Shown: positions 50,270 to 57,332 of the stretch, piece by piece | Layout of the letters: the number at the start of each line of letters is the position of its first letter | Position numbering within the stretch: the stretch's first letter is position 1 | Assembly: GCA_963773465.1 (NCBI GenBank) | Contig: CAVZBF010000002.1 | Coordinates: 1,364,001 to 1,428,000 of the forward strand | Source: VBAS01 sp963773465 | GTDB taxonomy: Bacteria > Bacteroidota > Bacteroidia > Chitinophagales > Chitinophagaceae | Reading direction: 5' to 3' | DNA length: 64,000 bases | Translations under genes and position numbers: made by a program | Notes under the pieces: model-generated | The model's database searches: none | Told to the model about the DNA's origin: nothing | The model's input: only the letters and a program-made list of their open reading frames with translations

Positions 50270-51115
50270 TTACTTTATGGCCGCAAAAACTTTGCTTGTG
50301 ATGTTGTTTTGATAAACTTTATTTCCGCATTGTTTCACCCACCGGATTCCTGTTATAACATTTGTAAGAAAAACTTCATCAGCATCAAGTAAGATATTTT
50401 CAGTAAGAACTGATTCATGCAGTTTAAAATCCGCAATCTGCTCCCGGTACATATCGGGACCCAAATCTAAAATCCTTCTCCGCATCACTCCTGCCACACA
50501 CCCTTCACTTAATGGCGGTGTATGTATAATATTGTCTTTTATCCAGAATACATTGGCAATTGTAGCATCGCAGATCCTGTTATGCTGATTTAAAATTAAA
50601 GCGTCGTTCAATTTATTTTCCTTTGCCCAAACGGCACCCATAACATAAGGCAGGTAATTAGCAGATTTAAGATTAGAAAAAACATCGACACTCTTTCTTG
50701 CATCAGGAAAAACATCGATTACCAACCCATTGCTGTTAAGATCTTCTTTCTGTTGGTCCAATGGCCGGCATTCAATTAAATAAGAAAATTTATCGTCGCC
50801 ATCATAAAGGCCCCCGGTTCCTCTTGATACAGAAAGCCGGGCACTGGCCAGCTCATCACAATTATTTTTAACGCAAAGCGCTGACACTTCTTCCAGTATT
50901 TTTTGTTTGGTAAAAATTGAAGGGGTGTTGAATTTTAAAACCGTTAATCCTGAAAACAATCTTTCAAGATGGTAGGCTGCAAGCAATACATTTCCATTCA
51001 CAACTTTCATGGTCTCAAAAAGTCCATCGCCGTATCGGTAGCTCTTGTTGTCTTTGGGCAGCACGGTTTCATCCTGCTCAAAAAATCTTCCGTTATAGTT
51101 AAAATATTTTTTCAT
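50270..51115 (-). CDS. Class IV aminotransferase-fold enzyme, 4-amino-4-deoxychorismate lyase (PabC)-like
   Basis: The 281-residue PLP enzyme starts MKKYFNYNGRFFEQDE. Visible: SYRYGDGLFETMKVVNG, the PLP Lys in NLKSANYLPYVMGAVWA (near 160), LILNQHNRICDATIANVFWI, and the C-terminal TPPLSEGCVAGVMRRRIL. Class IV members include ADC lyase (folate p-aminobenzoate), D-amino acid and branched-chain transaminases; the length and end favour ADC lyase. Folate genes folD and folE in the window agree, but this is an inference. The start is preceded by a strong A/G-rich site. Confidence 0.82.
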   Translation of the reverse strand: MKKYFNYNGRFFEQDETVLPKDNKSYRYGDGLFETMKVVNGNVLLAAYHLERLFSGLTVLKFNTPSIFTKQKILEEVSALCVKNNCDELASARLSVSRGTGGLYDGDDKFSYLIECRPLDQQKEDLNSNGLVIDVFPDARKSVDVFSNLKSANYLPYVMGAVWAKENKLNDALILNQHNRICDATIANVFWIKDNIIHTPPLSEGCVAGVMRRRILDLGPDMYREQIADFKLHESVLTENILLDADEVFLTNVITGIRWVKQCGNKVYQNNITSKVFAAIK

Positions 51116-51532
51116 TTCAATGACGAATACTCATCCACCCGCAAAGTAATAACTCAAAATTCAAAAGACTCCCACTTTTTCACTTTTAACCATTCACCAT
51201 TCACCTCCCGATAGCAATCGGGACACCATTCACCTTTTACTTCCTTACGTAGAAACTCGTTACTTTTAAAATGCGTACTTGTACGCTGGTTTTAAAGCTG
51301 GCCTTGCATGAAATTTGGTATTAATTAAATAACTTGAAGAGTAGTTTCCCGCCTTTATAGAAGACTCCCTTCCGGATTCATTAACCGCCAAAATTATTAA
51401 AATGAAAAAGTCACCAAACTATCCGGCCAGGCCAGGATAACAAATGAATTACACTACATCATCCTGAATGATACCCATTGTGAAGGCTCTTCTACCGGGC
51501 AACAATATTTTTTAACGTTAAAAATTTTTTTT
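51116..51532. other. Intergenic region with hairpin repeats, no gene recognised
   Basis: About 410 bp between divergent genes. At 51190-51240 lies a short-word repeat block: CATTCACCATTCACCTCCC, CCCGATAGCAATCGGG (51207-51222) and CACCATTCACC. The CCCGATAGCAATCGGG hairpin matches the five-copy array at 45178. The right part (51300-51530) shows only AT-rich non-repeated sequence before the 139-residue gene, presumably its leader. Confidence 0.6.
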
Positions 51533-51952
51533 ATGGCCACCTATTATTTCGAAACGCTGCGGCTTAAAGCAGCTGATATAAAAAATCTATTTAAAGATCC
51601 AAAAACAAAAGATTTCAAACGGTTATGCCTGCAGTTTTATCGCAGAAAAGATGATACGTTTACATTAGTAGCGCAGGTAGTTGGGAAAGGAAGAAAGCGC
51701 ATCAGCTCTAAACTTATCTACATTGACACGTATCAGGGGAAGTCATTTGATAAAGTTACAATGGAAAACGAGGAATTTATTTTTTTGCAGCATGAGATAT
51801 CCTGGAAACAGATTTTGAAATGGAGCGATGATGGCAATGAAGACCTGGTCTTTACACCCAAAAAGACCAAGATAAATCCGGAGGCAGTTACTTATAGTGT
51901 AAATGGGCAAACTGCTAATCCTTGTCCTCCTGCTGATCCTCCGGTTGGATAA
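51533..51952 (+). CDS. Cytosolic protein of unknown function
   Basis: The 139-residue protein starts MATYYFETLRLKAADIKNLF. It has no signal peptide or membrane segment. It is rich in Lys and Asp, with a beta/alpha mix (LCLQFYRRKDDTFTLVAQVV, IYIDTYQGKSFDKVT, EFIFLQHEISWKQILKW), and ends in Pro-rich PCPPADPPVG. No family is recognised. It lies 15 bp upstream of the 7-TM protein and so probably is the first gene of the two-component operon. Confidence 0.65.
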   Translation: MATYYFETLRLKAADIKNLFKDPKTKDFKRLCLQFYRRKDDTFTLVAQVVGKGRKRISSKLIYIDTYQGKSFDKVTMENEEFIFLQHEISWKQILKWSDDGNEDLVFTPKKTKINPEAVTYSVNGQTANPCPPADPPVG

Positions 51953-51967
51953 CAAACTTCTATTATT

Positions 51968-52684
51968 ATGACAAAGATCCTGTTGAAAATGGATTGGTCA
52001 ACCTTCTTTACCTGGAAGGAATTATGGGCATGGTCAGAGGTATGGGCATTGTTCATCCCTCTGACCATATTATTGATAAAACGTAATAAGGTAGAAAGAG
52101 CATTAGAGCCGGTGGTGTATTATGTAATCATTGCGCTTTTATTAAATTTTATCGCCGACTTCATGTGGCGGTTTCATAGCCCACGGCGTTTAAATATTAA
52201 GTGGATGTGGAATAACAGTTCCGTCTATCATGTCCACTCTATTGCCAGGCTACTGTTTTTCTGTTGGTTTTTTAACCGTTTAAATGAACCCTTTCTTGTA
52301 AAAATTAAGAAATATATCCCTTATATATACTTGCTTTTTGTGATCATAATTTTTACGCTTATAAAACCCATCAACAGTTTTATATTTGATTACAGCAGTG
52401 AGCTGCATGCTGCGGAAGCAGCCATTTTGCTGATATATTGTTTGGCGCATTATGTGTACCTGTCACAGGCAGAACAGGTTTCTTTATCACAAAACAGGTC
52501 TGTAAGCTGGATCGTTGCCGGCCTTACCATTTATTTTGGCATTAATTTTTTTATCTTTCTCTTTTATTCAGTACTTATGACGATATCAACACAGTTTTCA
52601 AAGGATATATGGAATGTGCACAATGCTTCTTATGTAGTCTTATGTTGTTTTATCGCAAAAGGCCTTTATGGATCAAAATCCTGA
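51968..52684 (+). CDS. Seven-transmembrane protein of unknown function
   Basis: The 238-residue protein begins MTKILLKMDWSTFFTWKELW. It has about seven hydrophobic segments (VWALFIPLTILLI, VVYYVIIALLLNFIADFMW, IARLLFFCWFFNRL, YIPYIYLLFVIIIFTLI, AAEAAILLIYCLAHYVY, SWIVAGLTIYFGINFFIFLF, ASYVVLCCFIAKGLY). No catalytic or channel motif is seen. Its last 17 bp overlap the histidine kinase start, implying translational coupling. It may sense or transduce a signal to the kinase, which itself has only one TM segment (inference). Confidence 0.8.
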   Translation: MTKILLKMDWSTFFTWKELWAWSEVWALFIPLTILLIKRNKVERALEPVVYYVIIALLLNFIADFMWRFHSPRRLNIKWMWNNSSVYHVHSIARLLFFCWFFNRLNEPFLVKIKKYIPYIYLLFVIIIFTLIKPINSFIFDYSSELHAAEAAILLIYCLAHYVYLSQAEQVSLSQNRSVSWIVAGLTIYFGINFFIFLFYSVLMTISTQFSKDIWNVHNASYVVLCCFIAKGLYGSKS

Positions 52685-53468
52685 AATAAATGTTTTAGTC
52701 ATAATCGGGATCGGCGCAATGTTTTTTTTGGTCATCATCCTGCTGTTGTTGTTTACAATCAGCCAGCGAAAAACAACGAAATACCATCTTGATGTACAGC
52801 AATTGAGGGAAAAGCAGCAGAATCAATTGATAGAAGCAGCCGTAAGAAGTGAAGAAGGGGAACGGCACCGCATCGCCGAGCTATTGCATGATGAAGTGGG
52901 TGCTTTACTTTCCTCATCCCGCATCTTCCTTGTAGAAATGAATACCCAGCATCTTCCGCAGACTGATAAAGATGATCATTCAAAAGTGAAAGAAATGATT
53001 GACGAGTCTATTCAGAAAGTGAGGACCATTTCACACAATCTTCATTCTACTATTCTTAAAGAATTTGGATTAAACGAAGCGATCAGTCATTTCATGAGAA
53101 AAGTAGCGGATGGCCCTGCAATAAAAAGTACGATAGATTTAGATGAAGCCTATCTGCTTTCCAATGCAGAAACGGATCTTGCTGTTTACCGCATTATACA
53201 GGAATTGGTAAATAATCTTTTGAAACATGCCCACCCCCGGCTGATAAAAATTACATCTTCGCTTACAGGAAATCAATTGCAGCTTCAGCTGCAGCATAAC
53301 GGTGACGGCTTAACCCAAAAACAATTTGAAGAACTAAGATTCAAACCTGAAGGGTTAGGTCTTAAAAACATTCAAAACCGCATAATTTTACTAAAGGGAA
53401 CAATTCTTTTTACCAGGCTGGAAAGCGGCGAGTATACCATCCAACTGACAATGCCTGTAATGATATGA
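52668..53468 (+). CDS. NarL-type sensor histidine kinase (HisKA_3)
   Basis: The 266-residue kinase has a single N-terminal TM segment (VLVIIGIGAMFFLVIILLLLF; shown by MFFLVIILLLLFTI) and no extracellular domain. The dimerisation and phosphoacceptor region is ERHRIAELLHDEVGALLS (His near 69). The ATPase domain has N-box IQELVNNLLKHAHPR and G-box GLGLKNIQNRI. It is coupled to the 7-TM protein upstream (overlap 17 bp) and to the response regulator downstream (overlap 4 bp). A small kinase of this kind usually depends on a partner for sensing, which may be the 7-TM protein. Confidence 0.93.
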   Translation: MDQNPEINVLVIIGIGAMFFLVIILLLLFTISQRKTTKYHLDVQQLREKQQNQLIEAAVRSEEGERHRIAELLHDEVGALLSSSRIFLVEMNTQHLPQTDKDDHSKVKEMIDESIQKVRTISHNLHSTILKEFGLNEAISHFMRKVADGPAIKSTIDLDEAYLLSNAETDLAVYRIIQELVNNLLKHAHPRLIKITSSLTGNQLQLQLQHNGDGLTQKQFEELRFKPEGLGLKNIQNRIILLKGTILFTRLESGEYTIQLTMPVMI

Positions 53469-54124
53469 GCAACCAAAAAAAAATACAGATTGCTATTGCA
53501 GATGACTATAAAATTTTCAGGGAGGGCTTAAAAAAATGCATTGCAAATGACAGATCGCTGGAGGTTATTTTAGAAGCAGATAATGGAGAAGAGCTGCTCA
53601 CAGGATTTGAAAAGAAAATTCCGGATGTTGTTATCATGGATCTGAAAATGCCTGTAATGGACGGCATGGAAGCTACCCAGATCATTCGGAAAAAATTTCC
53701 CACTGTAAAAGTGCTGGTGGTTACAATGTATGACGACGATAAATTTGTTATACACCTGATGGAAATGGGTGCAAATGGATATTTGCTCAAAAACGCTGAA
53801 CCCGATGAAATAAGAAAATCAATTTATGCTGTTTATGAGAACGGTTATTATTTTAACGATCTTGTCAACAAGGCGCTATTGAAAAAATTGGTAACTAAAA
53901 ATAACTTTAAGCCATCATTCAATCAGCAAATAGAATTTTCTGAAAGAGAGCATGAAGTGCTGAAAATGATTTGCGAAGAAAAAACTGCTGCCGAAATTGC
54001 AAAAGAGATCTTTCTCAGTCCCCGCACGGTGGAAGGAATTCGCCAGCGGTTAATAGAAAAAGTGGGGGTTCGCAACACGGCAGGCCTTGTTATGTTTGCA
54101 ATAAAAAATGGCATCGTTACCTGA
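53465..54124 (+). CDS. NarL/LuxR-family response regulator
   Basis: The 219-residue regulator has a receiver domain (IAIADDYKIFREGL, phosphoacceptor Asp in DVVIMDLKMPVMDG near 57, YLLKNAEPDEI) and a C-terminal LuxR-type helix-turn-helix (FSEREHEVLKMICEEKTAAE, SPRTVEGIRQRLIEKVG). It is the natural partner of the kinase whose stop it overlaps by 4 bp. It is closely related to the convergent regulator at 54195, which shares the VMFAIKNGIV / VMYAVKAGIV end, so the pair arose by duplication. Confidence 0.95.
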   Translation: MSNQKKIQIAIADDYKIFREGLKKCIANDRSLEVILEADNGEELLTGFEKKIPDVVIMDLKMPVMDGMEATQIIRKKFPTVKVLVVTMYDDDKFVIHLMEMGANGYLLKNAEPDEIRKSIYAVYENGYYFNDLVNKALLKKLVTKNNFKPSFNQQIEFSEREHEVLKMICEEKTAAEIAKEIFLSPRTVEGIRQRLIEKVGVRNTAGLVMFAIKNGIVT

Positions 54125-54166
54125 TGCCATTTACAAAATATTTTATTTACTTGACTCCGAACTCCT

Positions 54167-54194
54167 GTACAGACAAGGCATGCCTTGTCTCTAC
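54167..54194. repeat. 28-bp palindrome, copy 2
   Basis: GTACAGACAAGGCATGCCTT is followed by GTCTCTAC, with one mismatch to the perfect palindrome at 4680-4707. It lies between the convergent regulator genes (stops 54124 and 54195) and is preceded by CTCCGAACTCC, as is copy 1. It may act as a bidirectional transcript end. Confidence 0.82.
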
Positions 54195-54869
54195 CTATTG
54201 CTCCACGATTCCCGCCTTCACTGCATACATCACCAATCCTGCCATACTCTTGGTCCCGGTCTTGGTTTTTAATTTATCACGGATCGCTTCAACGGTGCGG
54301 GGGCTCAGGTCAACTATATCTGCAATTTCTTTTGTGCTTTTTTCTTCACACATCAGGCGCAGTATAGTTATTTCCTTTTCATTCAAATGAACTTCTGCCG
54401 GCTTGTGTGCATCGGCAAATGTTTTATTACGTAAACCGCTAAGCAGCGCTTTATTCGTAAGATCATTAAAGAAGAATTCATTTTCATATACCTGCTTGAT
54501 GGCTTCGTATATCTTTTCAGCACCGCTTTCTTTTGTAAGATAGCTGTTGGCGCCAATCTCCATCATGCGGCTGATCATTGAATGATCATTGTGCATGCTG
54601 AGCATGATCACTTTTACGCCGGGATATAACTTTTTAATTTCAGGTAAAGTGGCTAATCCATCCATAATAGGCATGGATATGTCGAGGAGTACAACATCTG
54701 GCTGGATATGCTTTAACAAATTAAGCATTTGCATGCCATTCTCTGCTTCAGCCACCATGTGTATGTCTTTATGCGCAGTCAAAGATGCTTTCACACCGGA
54801 ACGGAATAGGGTATGATCATCGGCAATAGCCACTTTTATTACATGGCTTGTTGTTTCAGGGTTTTTCAT
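54195..54869 (-). CDS. Second NarL/LuxR-family response regulator
   Basis: Starting MKNPETTSHVIKVAIADDHT, the protein has 224 residues. The receiver has DD at ADDHTLFRSGV, the phosphoacceptor Asp in DVVLLDISMPIMDG and Lys in YLTKESGAEKI. The HTH domain is LNEKEITILRLMCEEKSTKE and SPRTVEAIRDKLKTKTG. An upstream in-frame codon at 54920 would add 17 residues not typical of the family. It is convergent with its paralogue; no kinase is adjacent on its own strand, so it may share the neighbouring kinase or use one elsewhere. Confidence 0.93.
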   Translation of the reverse strand: MKNPETTSHVIKVAIADDHTLFRSGVKASLTAHKDIHMVAEAENGMQMLNLLKHIQPDVVLLDISMPIMDGLATLPEIKKLYPGVKVIMLSMHNDHSMISRMMEIGANSYLTKESGAEKIYEAIKQVYENEFFFNDLTNKALLSGLRNKTFADAHKPAEVHLNEKEITILRLMCEEKSTKEIADIVDLSPRTVEAIRDKLKTKTGTKSMAGLVMYAVKAGIVEQ

Positions 54870-54924
54870 GAAATGTTTGGTTTTTAAAATTGGGATGGAA
54901 TCGTCTTCGTATGATTCCATCGGA

Positions 54925-55974
54925 TATTGGTTAGTAAATAAACGATTTTTTCTTTAACTTATTTTTCAAAATCATTTCGATGTGCAAATTGTAAAAATCC
55001 TGTTATATATACCATAGTACAAGTACCTGATTTTTAGTATGTGGAATCTACACGTAATATCACGAGACGGGGCAAAACTACGCAGGGTTGCATGTGAACT
55101 TTACGATAGCATCAGTAAAAACCATAGTTGAAAGATCGGGAAGTTTTGCTCTTGCGTTGTATATGCTGCAACAATAGTTTTGCGTCAGAAAGTTGATTGA
55201 TACGGACACACCGCACTCTTCGCAATCCGAAACCGTCCAATGTCCAAAACCGTCCAAACAAGAAATTTCCAATCCTTTGTAAAAACCAGCGTAACGTCTC
55301 CGGACGATCAACTTTCTCTTTTTTTCTTTTGGACTCCCGTTTTTAAAATCTGGTAGCTTACATAATTTCAAAACTCTTTTCCGCCTGCAGTTACTTCATT
55401 GAGTAATTGAATGAGAATTGGTAGATGGGCAATGAATAATCGATCAGGTTCGATAAGCCGCAAATATTGAACGGTTCTATTTTAGTAACTTAATTAATCG
55501 GGTAATATCGGTGAGCTGCACAATAGTGAGGATATTCATACCTTAACACAAATTCTAACAAGACAAGGTCAGGAATCGGGTTAAGTCGTGCTAACTCCAA
55601 TAACTTTTAATACGCATTGAACAAATATCTACCCCTAAGGTGGTATTGACTTTAGCTTCAGGCATTCTTATCTTCGTTATTATTTTTTATTTACTCCTTG
55701 TATCCTTACTCAACTTACCCTGCTTCAATTCTGAGAATTAGATCTGCTTCACCCCAGGATGAAGACACTCATCTTGCAGCAAAGAGAAGTATTATCATTT
55801 ATTGACTTTCTCCGGAATGAAAGCTTTTCAATTTGGATTAGTAAATACATGGGGTTAGTTAACCAAAATATAGATGTACTGAGGTATGCGAAGCGTCGAA
55901 GCTATTAGTACCTCAATAGTAGCTGCCAGCTCATGCGAATGGCGTATCAACAACCGGGATTAATAATAGTTCGG
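54925..55974. other. Gene-poor region of about 1 kb
   Basis: No gene is confidently recognised. A 97-codon open frame on the minus strand at 55078-55371 is Cys-rich (CLDGFGHWTVSDCEECGVSV) but has no recognised family, a long basic stretch and no clear start context, so it is not called. The rest is AT-rich without recognisable repeats, except that the 53-bp element described separately begins at 55975. Confidence 0.5.
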
Positions 55975-56027
55975 TTATTGGTGCAATTTCCCATTCTCGA
56001 ATTATTCTTAAACCTGAACACCAATAA
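55975..56027. repeat. 53-bp element with inverted ends, copy A
   Basis: TTATTGGTG at the left end pairs with CACCAATAA at the right. The interior contains ATTATTCTTAAACCTGAA. It lies 20 bp upstream of the start at 56047. About 82 percent of the first 44 bp match copy B at 56788. Confidence 0.75.
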
Positions 56028-56046
56028 CGACGTAGAAATTAAAATT

Positions 56047-56748
56047 ATGAGACATTTTTTTAACTTAAACAAAACAAATTGGAAGAGTGGCACATTGTCC
56101 CGTCAGTTCGCTCCAGCAGTCTTCTTGTTGGGCATCCTCTTCATGAATTCGCCACAACGGACACAACTTCCTTACAGGGTAATCATACCAGGCAATACAT
56201 TTTCAGCCGAAGGGCTTGCTAAAGACGTAACGGTTGAAGAGGTCCCCGGTGGTGGCCGCCGCTTTCGGGGCAAGGCTGGTGTAAGGATTAACCTTAGAGC
56301 AACTTTACCGATGCCACCTTTATCCAAAGTTGCCGAATATAACTTGCAACGGATCGCAATTCATTTTCGTACCGAAACTTCAGGTCCGTCACTGCGACTT
56401 GTAGAGATACGTAATGGCAACCAAACGGTATTTCTGAAGAATGTAAATCTGCAGGGAGACTACTCCACCAAAGAACTTATCAATTCTGAATACGTGAACA
56501 ATACATGGGTTTTATCCGATCCCATTAAAGTATATGCGCAATCGGTGATTCGTTTGGAGATACAGTTCCCTATCGGGTTTGATTCTCCAATCAATCCCGG
56601 GGAGTTCCTCCTGAGCGGGATCACAATTGATTTTCCCGGCAAAGACATTCAAATCAAACGAAGAAATTCTATCAGCGTCGGAAACTCACCTATTGAACGC
56701 AAAGATTCGACCAAACCTAAAGACTTTCGAATTAAGCGGAAGACATAA
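56047..56748 (+). CDS. Secreted protein of unknown function
   Basis: Starting MRHFFNLNKTNWKSGTLSRQ, the protein has about 233 residues, with a hydrophobic signal-anchor (FAPAVFLLGILFM, residues about 21-33). The rest is a beta-rich domain (YRVIIPGNTFSAEGLAKDVT, RFRGKAGVRINLRATLP, IAIHFRTETSGPSLRLVEIR, FLLSGITIDFPGKDIQIK) resembling jelly-roll or carbohydrate-binding folds in shape, but no family is recognised. An upstream in-frame codon at 55933 would run through the inverted-end element and is rejected. The gene is bracketed by two copies of that element (55975 and 56788). Confidence 0.6.
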   Translation: MRHFFNLNKTNWKSGTLSRQFAPAVFLLGILFMNSPQRTQLPYRVIIPGNTFSAEGLAKDVTVEEVPGGGRRFRGKAGVRINLRATLPMPPLSKVAEYNLQRIAIHFRTETSGPSLRLVEIRNGNQTVFLKNVNLQGDYSTKELINSEYVNNTWVLSDPIKVYAQSVIRLEIQFPIGFDSPINPGEFLLSGITIDFPGKDIQIKRRNSISVGNSPIERKDSTKPKDFRIKRKT

Positions 56749-56787
56749 CACATAGAGAAAGCGAATGATGCTTTAAGCCTTTATGAA

Positions 56788-56841
56788 TTGTTGGTGTAAG
56801 TTCTTATTTTCAAATTATTCTTAAACTTGAAATACCAACAA
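56788..56841. repeat. 54-bp element with inverted ends, copy B
   Basis: TTGTTGGTG at the left faces ACCAACAA at the right. The interior has ATTATTCTTAAACTTGAAAT. It is 40 bp after the stop of the gene at 56047 and 51 bp before the start at 56893. It is a direct repeat of copy A, 813 bp apart. Confidence 0.75.
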
Positions 56842-56892
56842 AAGCGTAAACGCTGGTTTGATTTTTGATCCCGATATGTATAATATCTGAGA

Positions 56893-57282
56893 ATGAAATT
56901 TTACTTGATGCCGTTAATCCTTATTTCGTTCGCATGTAAGAATGTTAGCAGCGATGAAAATTCGCATCAAACTTCAAATAATTCCTCAAGGGACTCCACG
57001 CCTGATCGTATGATACGTTCAATGAAAGGCTTTGAGCTTTATGTATGGGAAAAGAATGGAGAAATTTATTATTCTCTTCTGCCTGGCACAAATCGCATAA
57101 AGAGCTACGAGGAAATTCACAATGCTAAAGTGGTGGTAAATGACCTGGACTCAATAAAGCAAAAAATTAATTTAATTTCTCCTGGTCAATCAATTATCAT
57201 CCATTATGAAAATATTGATACATCAAAAGTTCAATCTTTAAAAGACTACATTAGAAATAGAAACATAGAAGTGTATAATTGA
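56893..57282 (+). CDS. Small lipoprotein of unknown function
   Basis: The 129-residue protein starts MKFYLMPLILISFACKNVSS, with lipobox ISFAC (Cys near 15). A Ser/Asn-rich linker (SHQTSNNSSRDSTPDR) is followed by a small alpha/beta domain (KGFELYVWEKNGEIYYSLLP, INLISPGQSIIIHYENID). No family is recognised. The second inverted-end element lies in its leader. Confidence 0.65.
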   Translation: MKFYLMPLILISFACKNVSSDENSHQTSNNSSRDSTPDRMIRSMKGFELYVWEKNGEIYYSLLPGTNRIKSYEEIHNAKVVVNDLDSIKQKINLISPGQSIIIHYENIDTSKVQSLKDYIRNRNIEVYN

Positions 57283-57332
57283 CCCTGCTGAAGGTCCAAA
57301 TTAAGATATGAATGCAAGCACTGGTTGGTGAT

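Noticed and set aside
55078..55371. 97-codon Cys-containing reading frame on the minus strand
   Set aside because: No recognised family, no clear start or ribosome-binding site, unusual basic stretch and no supporting neighbour; it may be chance in a gene-poor region.
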